Positions 22,885 to 34,235 of a stretch of DNA of 64,000 nucleotides are shown piece after piece. The stretch is from positions 107,650,145-107,714,144 of the forward strand of contig NC_134709.1 in assembly GCF_043290135.1 (NCBI RefSeq), given 5' to 3'. This stretch comes from Rhipicephalus microplus (taxonomy: Eukaryota; Arthropoda; Arachnida; Ixodida; Ixodidae). The notes under the pieces are model-generated. The model was not told the DNA's origin, did not search any database, and saw nothing but the letters and a program-made list of their open reading frames with translations. The position numbers and the translations under genes are program-made. Position 1 is the stretch's first letter. Each line of letters starts with the position of its first letter.

Positions 22885-23700
22885 TATATCTATCTATCTA
22901 GCCACCTACGACTTTTAGCTCTCCAGACCGTTTCAATTATGGCATCTATACAAAAATTGGTATAGCATAACAAGATTGCTTTCAAAGCAGAAGGGACTTC
23001 TCATACCAAGAAAATCATGACATGTATGTTATGGATGTCATGACTTACATGTCAAGCTCTTGCTGCTCTTGCGGTGGTTTCGTTCAAATGACATGGCAAA
23101 ACTGGTATGGTATGACAAGACTGCAAGACGAACATGAGTAACAGGCCATAACTTGGGAATCATGACATGCATGTCATGTCAGGACTTCTCGCTATGAGTC
23201 ATAACGCTGTCTTGACTAAACGTGAACTCATCACTGCACGCTACGATCATGGTGTCCTCGCGGTCGTTTCACTAGCTTCACGTATACCAAATCTGTTAAT
23301 ACAGACGTGAATTGATGGCGAAGGTATACGACTGGTGCAAACATGATATTTATCAGGTGCGTGTCATGTGAGAACATGACTACACGCTACACTCCTAATG
23401 CACTCGGGGCCGCTTCACTAGCTTCAGATATACCCGATTTGGCGTTAGGTGACATTATTAGACGACGAAGGTAAATGAAACGCCCAAACGTGATAATCGT
23501 GACATGCGTGTCATGTAAAACATGTCTAAGCGCTACGTTCATAATGTGCTCGTGGCCGTTTCGCTAGCTTCACATATATCAAATTTGGTATTACGAGACG
23601 TGAATGGATGAAGAAGGCATATGACTGATGCAAACATGAAAATCGTGACATGCGTGTCTTGTAAGAACATTACTACATACTGTACGTGGAATCTGCTTTT
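22885..23700 (+). repeat. Dispersed element: TATC tract plus ~146-bp tandem repeats
   Basis: It starts with a short TATC run and TAGCCACCTACGACTTTTAGC, which is also found at 56827. Tandem copies of a unit marked by a GAnAATCnTGACATGCGTGTCATGT core follow, at about 23010, 23157, 23345, 23492 and 23638; the spacings are 147, 188, 147 and 146 bp. Other shared unit parts are CGTTTCnCTAGCTTCA and CCnAATTTGGTATTACG. It is the same family as 56.76-58.37 kb. The architecture (microsatellite, conserved flank, central tandem repeats) resembles DINE/Helentron-type elements. Confidence 0.8.
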
Positions 23701-25088
23701 TTTCTCGAGAGCTTCGAGGAGCGCCTTCTCGTGTGTGATGTCAAAGAGAGGAATAAGGCTCCAATCTTCGTGCGTGCGATCTCTACTTGAAGAGTGCTCG
23801 ACGCTGCCGGCCGGTATGTCTTGTTAGAGTTTCGGAAACACTGGGGGGCAAGTGCCCAAAGCAATTTGTACTGAATGTCTACCAAAATGCCCAGCGAAAC
23901 CAAATGTTTCTTTACGTCCAATGCAGCGCGAAGGGCACCGTACGGGATAAGTTTCCCTAAGAGAAGAGCTTAATTTTTATTACAATATATTGCGATTTAT
24001 TTCATTTACGACTTATTTTATATTACAATTTAGTGCGTCTGATTGAAGCTACATTGCCAATGGCCATGGTTCTGAATAAAGCATCCTGTCCGCGTATAGA
24101 AGCTATTAAAAATCACCTATTCAAAACGAAAAAACTCAAGCTAGAAATTGCATATTTAGAACATAGGGAAGATATCGACCGAGACTTAAATGCCGCAATG
24201 TAAGCAATTAATACGGCGAAAGATACACACGCAACATAATGGTTAGCCGGTGCTTTTCAATCATTTTTCTAGCGACATGCGCCTGCTTCGTCCTTTTCGT
24301 ACAAGATTACTTTGTTCTCTGAAAGCATCAAAGATGTTGACTGGCGCGTGTACTTTTTTTTCTTTAACAACTACGACATAATTCTACAAACGTCACTGAA
24401 GATGAAGTACTGCTGTAGTGTGAAAATAAATAGCACGCGATGATTAACGCTCGTCCAAATGTTTGCTTATTCATGGTCATCTTTCGTTCTATTTCACTTG
24501 ATACTTTTACCTAACAATACGAGTGAATTTTGCTTAACAGTGCTCGCATTTCACCAGTACAATGGCAGGATGTTCTCAAAAAACTGTTGTGACCTTACAC
24601 TCAACGTCATTTCAAAGGCGGTGTTGCCTACTGCTGAAACGCTGTCAGGACCATGTTTAGCAACTCAGAATGTCTAGTTGAGCTGCTTTGAAGTGGTATC
24701 ACAGCAGGTCTCAGGGGATGTAAATTACTTGTCTGGCGGTCATTTCATAGCTGCCCACCTGTTCTGTCATGGTTTCTTACTCATCATAAACAGCACTTTT
24801 TGCTCCTCGTAGTCACAATCGCAGCGAATATGGCGCAGACGTTCTATAGTGCTTGCTCGATAACCTGTTCAAATGGCTCACTACGTAAATGACTTCACAG
24901 CACAAACGAGCTACAGCTGTTCATCGGCACACTGCGATTGAAACTCAACTTTGTGCCATGAAAAATCCAGAGCTCCACCGGCTTTACAAAGGTACCGGTG
25001 GTCAAAGGAGCCAACTAAGAACGTATTTGCAGTGAGGCAATATATCCAACGAAAGTATAGCCGATGCTTATTATAATCAGCAACTATT
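23701..25088. other. Intergenic stretch, nothing recognised
   Basis: A minus-strand 82-aa frame (23921-23673) and a plus-strand 72-aa frame (24459-24677) are the only open frames; neither has motifs. No repeat or RNA gene was identified. Confidence 0.45.
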
Positions 25089-25089
25089 G

Positions 25090-25660
25090 GTGTATAATTT
25101 TACGTGAAAAAAATGAGATGATGACACAGGAAGCCACCGTGTGGAGGTCTGGAAATTTATACTATCTAATGTCCTCTAACGTGCACTGGCACGGAACAAG
25201 GCTCTCCGCTTGTCGCTTCGATTGAAGTGCTCCAGCGCCCCGCCGCGGTGATCTAGTGGCTAAGGTACTCTGCTGCTGACCCGCAGGTCGCGGGATCGAA
25301 TCGCGGCTGCGGCGGCTGCATTTTCGATGGAGGCGTGAATGTTGTAGGCCCATGTGCTCAGATTCGGGTGACGTTAAAGAACCTCGGGTGGTCGACATTT
25401 CCGGAGCCTCGGGTGGTCGACATTTCTGCATTTTCGATGGAGGCGTGAATGTTGTAGGCCCATGTGCTCAGATTCGGGTGACGTTAAAGAACCTCGGGTG
25501 GTCGACATTTCCGGAGCCCTCCACTACGGCGTCTCTCATAACCATATGGTGGTTTCGGGACGTTCAACCCCACATATCAATCATGAAGTGCTCCAGCTGT
25601 GGCTAGGTACGAACTCGTGACCATCGGGTGATTATTAAACCACACTGCGTATCGAAACTG
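25090..25660 (-). mobile_element. Older tRNA-derived SINE split by a younger one
   Basis: Joining 25598-25660 and 25090-25236 across the younger insertion gives, on the minus strand, a B-box-like ACGAGTTCGTACC (25607-25619). A Ruka-like body follows: GTGCACGTTAGAGGAC, AAATTTCCAGACCTCCAC, GTGTCATCATCTCATT. The copy is clearly more diverged than the element sitting inside it. Confidence 0.5.
25237..25583 (+). mobile_element. Ruka SINE with perfect 14-bp target-site duplication and internal duplication
   Basis: It is bounded by TGAAGTGCTCCAGC at 25223-25236 and again at 25584-25597, identical at all 14 positions, so this is a recent insertion. The head has GTGATCTAGTGGCTAAGG (A box region) and CGGGATCGAATCG (B box region). 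A segment of the body is present twice with a 110-bp offset (25317-25408 and 25427-25518). A further partial 18-bp copy of TCGGGTGGTCGACATTTC sits at the join, as expected from template switching during reverse transcription. The tail is ACATATCAATCA. Confidence 0.92.
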
Positions 25661-27885
25661 AATTCCTGACAACATGTTCCGTCCAACCAACACACAATGT
25701 CCAGTTGCATTGAACGTTCAACCTAACGTGCAAGTCGAACGTCACGGAATTTCCACGAAGTGGGAATACATGACCATATGAATTTTATAGTGAAACTAAA
25801 TCTCTAACTGAAGCAAGTGTGGCTTTTTCAAACGTGTCGAAACTATCCAGCATCGACTTATTCTGCAGTTTTGTTTATCTGGAATTTTCCCTTCATTTTG
25901 CTGTTTCTATATAATATGTATCACTTTCTAATAGCTCTGTTGCTATCATTTCAACGCACTCCATTATTACGTATGTTCTTCAATTGCATAACTTATTCAC
26001 ACGCTTTTAAATTCAGTTCAGTTTTCAGTTTTTTTTTCATTAAAGTTACAATGTTCAGAGTTAAAGGTATGCACACGAGGGCCCCAAGGTCGGGCGACTG
26101 CAGTGGGACCCTAGGTTATTAATAACAATAAGTGGTTTACTTTCACGGCATGTAATATTACACAACGTAAATGGAAGTGAACAGTGGAAGTACCAAAGAA
26201 CTACAACAAGTGAGTGAAAGAACGAAAACACGGTCAAAGCGATACGTGTACCTAATAAACTCTTATACAAGTGGACTAGGCAAACCACAGAAGAAAACTC
26301 AGGCTAAAATTTCTAATTTTTGCACTTTTACTATATAAATTATTATTGTTGTAAGCCTATTATAAAAAATGAAAATTTTAAGTTCATGAATAAATGCATG
26401 CAACGTTGACAATAGTTTTAGTGAGTAGGGTAAACAATCCCAAGTTTTATTCACCAAGAAAAGCAAGCCATTTTGCCATAATTGGTGTTACATTTATGTG
26501 AAAGGAAGTTGTTATGGGCGAAACTAGTGGTGTTGGTGTTAGTCTAGCATCGAATAAATCAAAGACAAACTTTTTAGGTGTTTAATTAACGATAAGATTA
26601 AGAGAAAATTAAACAAGCCAGACACAGTAAGAATGCGGTAACCCTGGAGGAGTTGGCTGCTTCAAAATAAAATGAACTGCTGGTAATAATGCCGATGACC
26701 TGATTAAGAACATGCTGTATAGATGAAAGAAGAAAGTTATAGGTATTACCCCATTAATCAATGTCATAAAGATTTCACTCTGTGCAACACGAGAGCAAGA
26801 CAAGCCAAAGTCGGTGAAACCTTTCGTAAAACCCCGTATGAAGTGTGGTGCTGTACGCGCGAGTATCACGCTAATTTTCTGACACGCACTATTGTGCGCA
26901 ATAAGGGTTTTTTTAGCAAACTAGTGAGTAACAGCAGTGGCCCATTCGTAACGGGACAATGCGCAGTATCGTTTACAAAGCTCTAAAACTCCAGACCCGC
27001 TCGATTAAAATCTGGACGTGCTTCGTTCAGACCGGAACAAGGTGTTCATGGAGAAGCAGACTAAGCTGCCGATATGGCAGCCTGATGCGGCGCTGCAAAA
27101 TTTAACCATCTCCCACAAAAGAGAACGATGAAGAGCATGCGAAGCAGTGCACGAATGAACTTCAAGTTTCGTTAATCTCGGGCACCTTGCCCAATTTTAA
27201 GACATACTTGCCAGACATACTTACCAAGATTTCACTGTAGTTTCTTTTCCTGTTACTTGTCCAGAATTTTCGTTGGAGCACCGCAGGTAAGTTCGCCCCA
27301 AGCAGGCGCACGTGGGTTCCTGAGGCGCACGTGGGTTCCTCGCGCGCCTGCAGAATCTCGTTCCCCAATCCCCCAGAGAGTGTAAGGGCACAGTCACGTG
27401 CCCGAGCCACAACGCTCTTGCGCCTCAGCACGTTCTGGTAGAGCTTGGGCATGCTGTTGCGCATGCGCAGTAAGGGTAAGTTCACCGCACACCGGTATAA
27501 ACTCCTCCATGAACTGTTTCTCACCGAAACAAACGATTAGAGGGAAGCGAGTTGGGCGAGTTGAAAAAAACGTCATGATGGCCAGCACAAACGAAGTACA
27601 GACAGGGAAGAGAACGCACCCACAAGCACTAATAAAAAACGATGATGAAAAAACCAGTTCCAATTGAGGGCAATTCGGAGGTGATAATGCTGTAATGAAG
27701 CTGGGCTGTCTATATATAGCATAGTTATAAATTTAGATTCTCCAGAAATGAAGACGCTTGTACTTGCACTGTACAAGTATTGAAAGCCATAATGCCTGTT
27801 TCAATTCGGTGTGAATGTATTCGCCCTTTCTTCATTGGGATTGTTTTTTTCTTTATTGATGATTATGGTGGATATGAATCAAGTG
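25661..27885. other. Intergenic stretch with a short E-box duplication
   Basis: No gene is supported. 27304-27338 holds two copies of GGCGCACGTGGGTTCCT in tandem, each with a CACGTG E-box. Opposing frames at 27162-27667 (plus and minus) are shadows of each other and lack motifs. Confidence 0.45.
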
Positions 27886-27889
27886 TGAA

Positions 27890-28680
27890 TTTCTTCCTGT
27901 AGCTTTAGGCAGGGTTCATTGATGCGCTGATTCCGCAGTGCCTGCATCACTGCTGATGTCCTGAATGAGTTAAACGCCTTCTCAGAATCTATGAAGGTGA
28001 TGTGTAGGAGTTGATTTTATTCTGCGTGTTTCTCTATCATCTGGTTGAAAGTGTGATTATGATCTGTTGTTGAGTAGGCTGTACGAAATTCTCTTCAGTC
28101 CTTTGTCTGATTGAACTGTAATGTACCCTTAATATTATTAGCTATTATTTTTCTGGATAACTTATAGAGAACGAACCGTAAGTTGATCAGCCTGCTATAT
28201 TCCATTCCGTGAAGTCCTCTTACTTATGAATTTAGATGATGTTGGAGATTATACAAGATTCTGGTACCCTTTCCGTCAAAAGGCACTTTTTATATAAGGT
28301 GACCAGTTTTCCTAACATAATTTATCCGCCATCTTTCAGCGGAATAGTTGTAACTTTTTCCTGACCAGGGGACTTGAATCTCTGCCTCACTTCTCGGGCT
28401 TTCCTTACTTGCCCTGTCTTTACTGGTAGGATGTAGAATTCCTCTTCTTACGATATTGCTTCTTACAATATTATCCTGGTTATTTTGGCGCCTGTACACC
28501 TCTCCGTAGAACTTGTATGCATATTGGTTATGACACTGCCTTCCTTGTTCCTTAATGCACACATCTTATTTTCGCCTATACATAAGTTTGGCTTCAGCAT
28601 TTAGGTTTCTGCAACTTTTAGCGACCTTCTCAATTCTGCTCATGGTAAGTTAACCGACCTTCTGATGTCTTTTACCTCTA
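27890..28680 (-). pseudogene. RTE-clade LINE remnant: reverse transcriptase core
   Basis: On the minus strand, translated pieces read KAREVRQRFKSPG-like (finger domain), a GG-I-Y/L-G-KLVTLYKKC-like region near 28290-28330, LRFVLYKLSRKIIANN (28150-28190), FNQTKD with an EFRTAYSTTDHNHTFNQMIEKH block (28040-28120), and HITFIDSEKAFNSFRTSAVMQALR (motif A, 27950-28015, with D and K/E-AF preserved). These follow the order of the RTE RT. Multiple frameshifts exist and both ends are missing. The copy is independent of those at 2.9 and 13.6 kb, being in the opposite orientation. Confidence 0.7.
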
Positions 28681-29640
28681 ATTCGTCGTTGGCAAAAGCC
28701 ATTCGAATGGATTCAAGTCAACGGACGACGGCTGAACAGTTGTCCTGAGCTGCAATGTAAAAAGAAGACTGGTGCGAATATCGTTGACGGTGGGTGTATG
28801 CACCGTGCTGACTACCCTGCAGCGTTGGGCACGCACCATACTCTTCGTGGCCGTGGACCCTTCGGCCAAGTTACGACTGCTTAACAGGCACGTTCACTCT
28901 GTATATCTCGAAGTGTTCGAACCAAATGAGAATAAAGATAGGGCATTAGGTCACAGAAAAATGCTCTGGCAGCTGCCATGGCGTAGTGCGCTGCAAAGTC
29001 GACATAACATCAGAGAATTAAACAAAGTCAAACTTAAGATTACAGAACATGACGGAAATCGATGAAGTTCAACTTAAATCAGTGATCCCTACAGGCTGCG
29101 ACGTAATTGATGGCGTCTTTTGTGAGATCCACATTTCAACACTACTGTCACTTTTCCTATCTTGATAAAGCCAGCTGCAAAGGCCCCTTTATCAGGCACA
29201 TCACAAGGCTCGGTCATTCACGTTGCTTAAAGCTTGTTTTTGATGGAGACAGTCTTCCATCTCAAGTCAAAGTTGGCAACGTTCGCCACCAAGTCCGTTC
29301 ATACATACGAAGCACCTTCTACGCTATAAATGTTTCAAGCTGGGACACGTAAAATGTGCCTGTACCAGCAATGTTATGTGTCCGCGGTGTGCTTGAACCT
29401 CATTCAGAAGACAGTTGCACCGCAACTGTGTCAAAGTGCTCCAACTGCCACTGCGTCGTAAAGCGCCAGTAAAGATTTCCCGCGAACGTGGAATGAGTGC
29501 GTGGTGCTCAACTGTATGTTGCGCGACAATTCAGCGTACAGAGAAGCTGCTGCTATTGTCAGGCGACGTCGACAAAAGCCAGTCGAAGTCGAAATCTGAA
29601 GCGTGAGCACCAAAAACAGCTTTAAATTTGCGCGTGATGG
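28681..29640 (+). pseudogene. LINE ORF1 (gag-like) remnant with decayed zinc knuckles
   Basis: Piecing frames together gives LPSQVKVGNVRHQVRSY (29255-29310), then a CFKLGHVK-like knuckle, a CPRC/HSEDSC knuckle (29370-29415) and a third CSNCH knuckle (29435-29450). After these come KRAxSKDFPRxWNE and the REAAAIVRRRR basic region (29540-29575). This is the layout of the ORF1 nucleic-acid-binding protein of I-clade tick LINEs (three CCHC knuckles, then a basic tail). It is badly broken by frameshifts. It may be ORF1 of the I-clade element whose ORF2 begins at about 30.84 kb, but 1.2 kb without recognisable endonuclease N-terminus lies between them. Confidence 0.6.
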
Positions 29641-30410
29641 CGTACTTCCTTCTGCTAACTTGTTCAGTGTTCTTCGAGCCTCACCAGCGTGTCACAGCTC
29701 ATTTGTGTAACCTCCTTTGCACTTGAATAATTAACCAGTCTAATACTGCGTAAACATCGTGCGTAAATTTGTTTGTCAGACGTAGGCTGCGGCTGAGGTG
29801 CCACAATGTCAGTTGCATCGAACTTGCGAGGCTGTTAAGCCATTCTCTGTGCTGGGTCCGACATTTCATATTCCATATATTGGACGCAGCATTCGGTCTC
29901 TTTGAATGTTCTTTAGAAAGTGCCCTGCGTACAGAAGTCTAAGAGAGTCTTCTACAACATTTGTGCAGCTTTTTTGGCACCTCCTGAACTGTACTAAGGA
30001 CATTGTAGGGCCCGTGTCAGCGTCTCACAGGGTCTCAACACCTTGATTGCGGTGTTAAAAAAGACACTGTGTTGAATCTTTTCACAACGTTGGAAAAGCA
30101 ATCAAAGCCGCTCGCCTGCTGCCAGCAACAGCACCTGTTATACCTAGAATGTCTTCCAAGGCTTTGTACATACGCTCATAACTTTCCTGGAAACGCGATG
30201 ACTTCGCGTTTACTGCCGAGCACGTCGGACAGAGTGGTAGTAAGTGCTGAACCTTCTGGCATGACCCGCCGTCACAAAGCTCGAGCACAATTTTCATGCA
30301 TTCTAAGGCAAAAGGGTGTTAAAAGGGCTTGTGGTTGGTCTTTTTGGGGAATGATGGGGCTGCCACAACCATTGATCCCGTTAAGGACTGACGGCACTGG
30401 GTCTAACAGT
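29641..30410. other. Unassigned stretch between LINE ORF1 and ORF2 remnants
   Basis: No coding region is supported. A 133-aa plus frame (30069-30470) and a 71-aa minus frame (30297-30082) overlap and have no recognisable motif. The region may be decayed LINE sequence or an inserted fragment. Confidence 0.35.
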
Positions 30411-30413
30411 CCC

Positions 30414-30616
30414 CACCGACAAGCTCAAGGAACAAACAATTATTCCTCACATCTACACCTTAGTGAGTAACAGTTAGTCCCGCAATTCACCTCAAAGGAC
30501 TAACATTTAGTCTTCACATTTGCACCCTATCGGGTAACTGTTAATCCCCACGTTTACACCTTACCAGGCGACCGTTAGTCCTCACAGTTGCACCTTGCCG
30601 TACGAACGGTTGATCC
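30414..30616 (+). repeat. 34-bp minisatellite, about six units
   Basis: Units of 32-35 bp start at about 30414, 30448, 30483, 30515, 30549 and 30583. The consensus is roughly CACATTTACACCTTACCGGG followed by TAACCGTTAGTCCT. The last three units are exactly 34 bp. Units diverge noticeably, so the array is old. Confidence 0.85.
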
Positions 30617-30839
30617 ACTCAAACACTCCAATCGGATGAACTTTTTGTCCCCACTTCAAACATTGTTTTTTGTTTATTTTCCGCCAGGCCTAATACTTTT
30701 TCGCCTGTTTTTCTGCGCAGTAAGGGACAAATTGCGCAGTAAACAACACGCGAAGAAGAGGTTAGCCACCTAAGTGTAACTGGAGTTCAATGAATGGAAA
30801 GTTAATGAATGGAGTTCAAGACACACGAAGTTTGGATCT

Positions 30840-32280
30840 AGCTACAAAATCGTGGTGCAAAGACAAAGTTTTAGTTGGAGACTAATTCCCACCACACGAG
30901 TTGGGGTTTTAGAACTGATCTGAGTGGGAAACGCTTGTGGGAGTGGACAATGGCTAATGACCTGACGTGCCTCAACGTCAGAACCGCCACATTTATTCGT
31001 AATCACTCCAGGTCGGCCTTAGATTTGAGTTTTGTCAGTTCAGCCATTACCACTTCTTCTTGGAAAGTGCTGAACTGTGGCACCAACAGTGACCACTTAC
31101 CAATAGGTTTTGAAATATCTTGCCCGATAATTCCATCTTGTTCAAATGTAGGAGTATTTGTAAATTACACTAAATTTAAGAATGATCTGAAGTCAGCATT
31201 GGCTTTTCACTCAGAAGAGAGCGATGATAAAAAGCACTGAAAATAAACGCAGTCAATAAAAGATCCTACAAAAGAGCCGAATTTACTGTTGAATCCACAA
31301 AAAGAGTATATAGCCGTTGGTGGAATGATGAATGTACAAGAGAGCACCGACGACGTCAGGCAGCTTGGAAGCAGCTCTTACATAATCAATCCCCCAAAAA
31401 CTGGGCCGATTATAAATTCATTGCTGTGGGCTTTAAAAGAACGGTAGCTCAAGCTAAACAAGAATATGACAGAAGACATTATGAATACCTGTCGAAGCCT
31501 AAACAAATGAAAACACTGTTCCGATATATGAGAGCTCGGAAAATGTTGCCATCACCAGTTAATGTAGCTTGTGATAATCTGTCGGCGCAAGAAATGACCA
31601 CTACCTTAGAGGCAATTGGTAAAGGTCTGGAAAGCAGATTCACTTCAGTAGTGCCAAACAACTGGCACAAGTCTACGACAAAGTCTGACTTTGAAGAAGT
31701 GACACAGACTGAAGTATCCAACGTGACTAAACATTTACCCTGTGCGTCTCCTGGCCCAGGTGGAATCACAGTACCCATGATTAAAATTCTGTTCAAAATA
31801 TCGCCTCGAGACGCCGCCAATGTTATTAACTACTCCTTAAAAAACTCATGGGTGCCGAAGGATTGGAGGATAGCAAAGGTGATTCCTATACTAAAAAATC
31901 CGGGTGTAGGATTAACAGTCGATAATATCAGACCAATCTCTCTAACATCTAACATGGTCAATTTAGTAGAGAGGGTCCTACATAGCCGAGTAAGTATCTG
32001 GATGGCAGACAATTTAGTATTAAAACGGAACCGAATCGGCTTTCGTACTGATTTCTCTATTTGGTGTGCCCATGCTGATTTAGAGAGCCGAATACAGCTC
32101 GCGCGTAAAATAAGGCAATACGTTGCTTCAGTAACGCTTGACATGGTCAAGGCGTATGACAGTGTGGAGCACTTCAAATTGTTAAATACGCTAGAGAGAT
32201 TGAACTTCCCACAATATTTTATTGAGTGGGTGGCAGAATTCTTAAAATCAAGAGAATTTTACTGCGTTAAGGATGAATGT
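30840..32280 (+). pseudogene. I-clade LINE ORF2, first half (endonuclease C-term, RT N-term), interrupted
   Basis: The endonuclease C-terminus is visible as NSHHTSWGFRTDLSGKRLW (30880-30935, just after a damaged GDFN at about 30872-30885), RSALDLSFVSS and the NSDHLPI motif (31085-31108). After a frame change come SRWWNDECT (31312-31337) and the connector, then in one long frame (31426-32331) CASPGPGGITVPMI, WRIAKVIPILKNPG, DNIRPISLTSNMVNLVERVL, GFRTDFSIWCAHADLES and the motif A block VTLDMVKAYDSVEH. The frame is still RT at FYCVKDEC, where it is cut by the insertion starting at 32281. The remainder of the same protein resumes in frame at 39452. The first half of the endonuclease is missing. 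Confidence 0.88.
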
Positions 32281-32339
32281 CCCTATCGGAAAAATTGCCA
32301 TGGTGGATATTGGAAAACATGGTGGGCGTAGTGGAAATA

Positions 32340-32720
32340 ATAGTGGACATGGTGGAAATTATGATGGATATGGTGGGACGTAGTGAGAAATATGGAGGAT
32401 TTGCCGGGACATACTGGGTGGTATGGTGTACAGATGATGGGTAAAGTGGAAATGATGGTGGTGGTGGTGGTAGTGATTAGAATGAAGAGGAAAAAGGCAC
32501 CTAATTTCTGTCTGCCTTCAGGCGACACGGCGCAGTGCCTTATAGGGGTGGGGATAAGGAGGGATAAAAAGAATAGAAGGAAAGTAGAAGCAGAAGAAGA
32601 CAGCCAACGAGAGGAAAAAAAGAAGGAGAAATGGTGGAAAGCAGAGGCTAGATAGTGGATGGTGTACAGATAATGGGTAAAGTGGAAATCATGGTGGAAA
32701 GCAGAGGCTAGATAGAGGGC
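32340..32720 (+). repeat. GGTGGA-rich degenerate repeat zone
   Basis: Irregular repetition of (a)TGGTGGA/ATGGTGGG motifs, plus two longer direct copies of GGATGGTGTACAGATAATGG / GTATGGTGTACAGATGATGG with the following GTAAAGTGGAAATnATGG (32410 and 32658), and two of TGGTGGAAAGCAGAGGCTAG (32631 and 32693). This is the internal repeat region of the TIR-bounded element. Confidence 0.7.
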
Positions 32721-32732
32721 AATAATAGGACA

Positions 32733-33013
32733 CTCTGCCCGCCATTGCGATAATGCTGGGAAGCCCTAAGCATATGGTGGGTGGTGCTTATTATGGTGGG
32801 CTACATGGTGTACCAAGCTCAGAAACTTTTCCCACCATTGCGATAATGCTGGTAAGCACTAAGCAGATGATTGGTGCTGCTTGGTATGGTGGGCCACATG
32901 GTGTACCAAGCTGAGAAGCTCTGCCCACCATCGCGATAATGCTGGGAAGCAGTAAGCAGATGATGGGTGGGCTTATAATGGCGGGCAATTTATATAGTGT
33001 ACCAAGCTGTGAT
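32733..33013 (+). repeat. Three tandem copies of a ~93-bp unit
   Basis: Each unit contains CCnCCATTGCGATAATGCTGG, a run of AAGCnnTAAGCAnATG, TATGGTGGGC-like sequence and TGTACCAAGCTnnGA. The units start near 32733, 32826 and 32919. The unit ends reuse the ATGGTGG motif of the element ends. Confidence 0.8.
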
Positions 33014-33207
33014 CTGTACACTACATGTTCTACCACCATGATTACCACCAAAGGTTAGGCCTACCGACCGAGCCCGTACAATTGTGTTATCCGTGCTTCC
33101 GGGTCTCTGAATACACAATTTCGACAATTAAGTATGACAACACAGCGCAGCCATGGCATCAATGAACCTAAATGAAGCATTTTTTCATTGTGTATGGTGT
33201 CCGCTCA

Positions 33208-33572
33208 GGAGGAGGAGGTAAGTTTATTTACAGAAAGACAGAGAGGTCGGCCTGAGCGATAGCTTGCTCTAGCCTGCTACTCTATACTGGGAGAAGGGAA
33301 AGGGGAAAAGAAAGATTAATGGATGACGATGGTGAGATAGAGAGGTGAGTATGTAGTGTTCTTTCTAGCTGAGACACATCTTATAGCCGCGGACATAGTC
33401 CAGTTGTTTCTAAAAAGGTAATAACTGCTCTTGTGACCGCAGTTGCACTGTTAGTGTCTGGCGCCCAACATGGTCTCATCAGTTAATGATCTACTGCGAT
33501 ATAGTTCAGTAGAAGAGATCTGTGTTTGTCGTTCACGTGCGTATGCTGGGCAGACACAAAATATGTGCTCAA
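33208..33572 (-). mobile_element. 5'-truncated LINE 3' end with 12-bp target-site duplication
   Basis: GGTGTCCGCTCA flanks the segment at 33196-33207 and 33573-33584. On the minus strand the segment ends in ACCTCTCTGTCTTTCTGTAAATAAACTTACC followed by a (TCC)n tail, i.e. an AATAAA signal and a tail adjacent to one target-site copy, the signature of target-primed reverse transcription. No coding part remains. Confidence 0.8.
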
Positions 33573-33584
33573 GGTGTCCGCTCA

Positions 33585-34235
33585 AGTAGCAACAAAGATC
33601 GATGCGACGCGATTAAAGCACTCCCAGAGACCGTAAGTGTCTTCACACCGACAGCCGCCGGTCGCACTCGCTGGCACTTTTCTAGCTTTTGTACGAGAAC
33701 TCAAACGTGGCAATTCGTATGCTTGGTGAACCAATGTGATAGCGTAATGTTTCCGGCACACTGCATTCGTTTTAGCCAAGCCGTTATGTAGTTGTTGCTT
33801 TAGCGAAAGAGCTACAGCATTGCGCTGGCACGACCGCCCTCTAAATTGCGCGAAAAGCATCCCAATACTCAATCAAATAAATTAGGCGGGCGTATCTATG
33901 GAATGAGCCTAGAAGCGTCATAAAGCGTGAGCAGATGTCACCCTTTAGAACGAGCGCGAAACGGATATTCAACTTGGCAGACCCCGCCGGTAAACTGTTG
34001 CTGCTCCCCAGTCCACTTGGTTTTTTTTTCTTGAAGTTGTGAATTGTGAAAAAAAATAGCACTAGTGCCATTAACACAGTGGCAATCGTTACAGGCCGCA
34101 GTTGCTTGTGTTTAATAAATGTGCAATTTTTAGTAGCAGGTGTAGATCTTGTCTATGTTGTGTACACGACAAACGTAACTGAAGTTGAACCGTAAGTTTG
34201 TATGCCAACTAAGTATTTAACACACAATCAACGTC
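33585..34235 (+). other. Presumed 5' leader of the Tx1-clade LINE and residual host-element sequence
   Basis: Non-coding. The true 5' end of the LINE cannot be fixed because no target-site duplication of the sequence after its poly(A) tail was found here. The region before ORF1 is AT-rich without obvious promoter elements. Confidence 0.4.

Noticed and set aside
30414..30616. Regular 34-bp repeats, CRISPR-like at first sight
   Set aside because: Units are directly contiguous without unique spacers and the genome is eukaryotic; it is a minisatellite.
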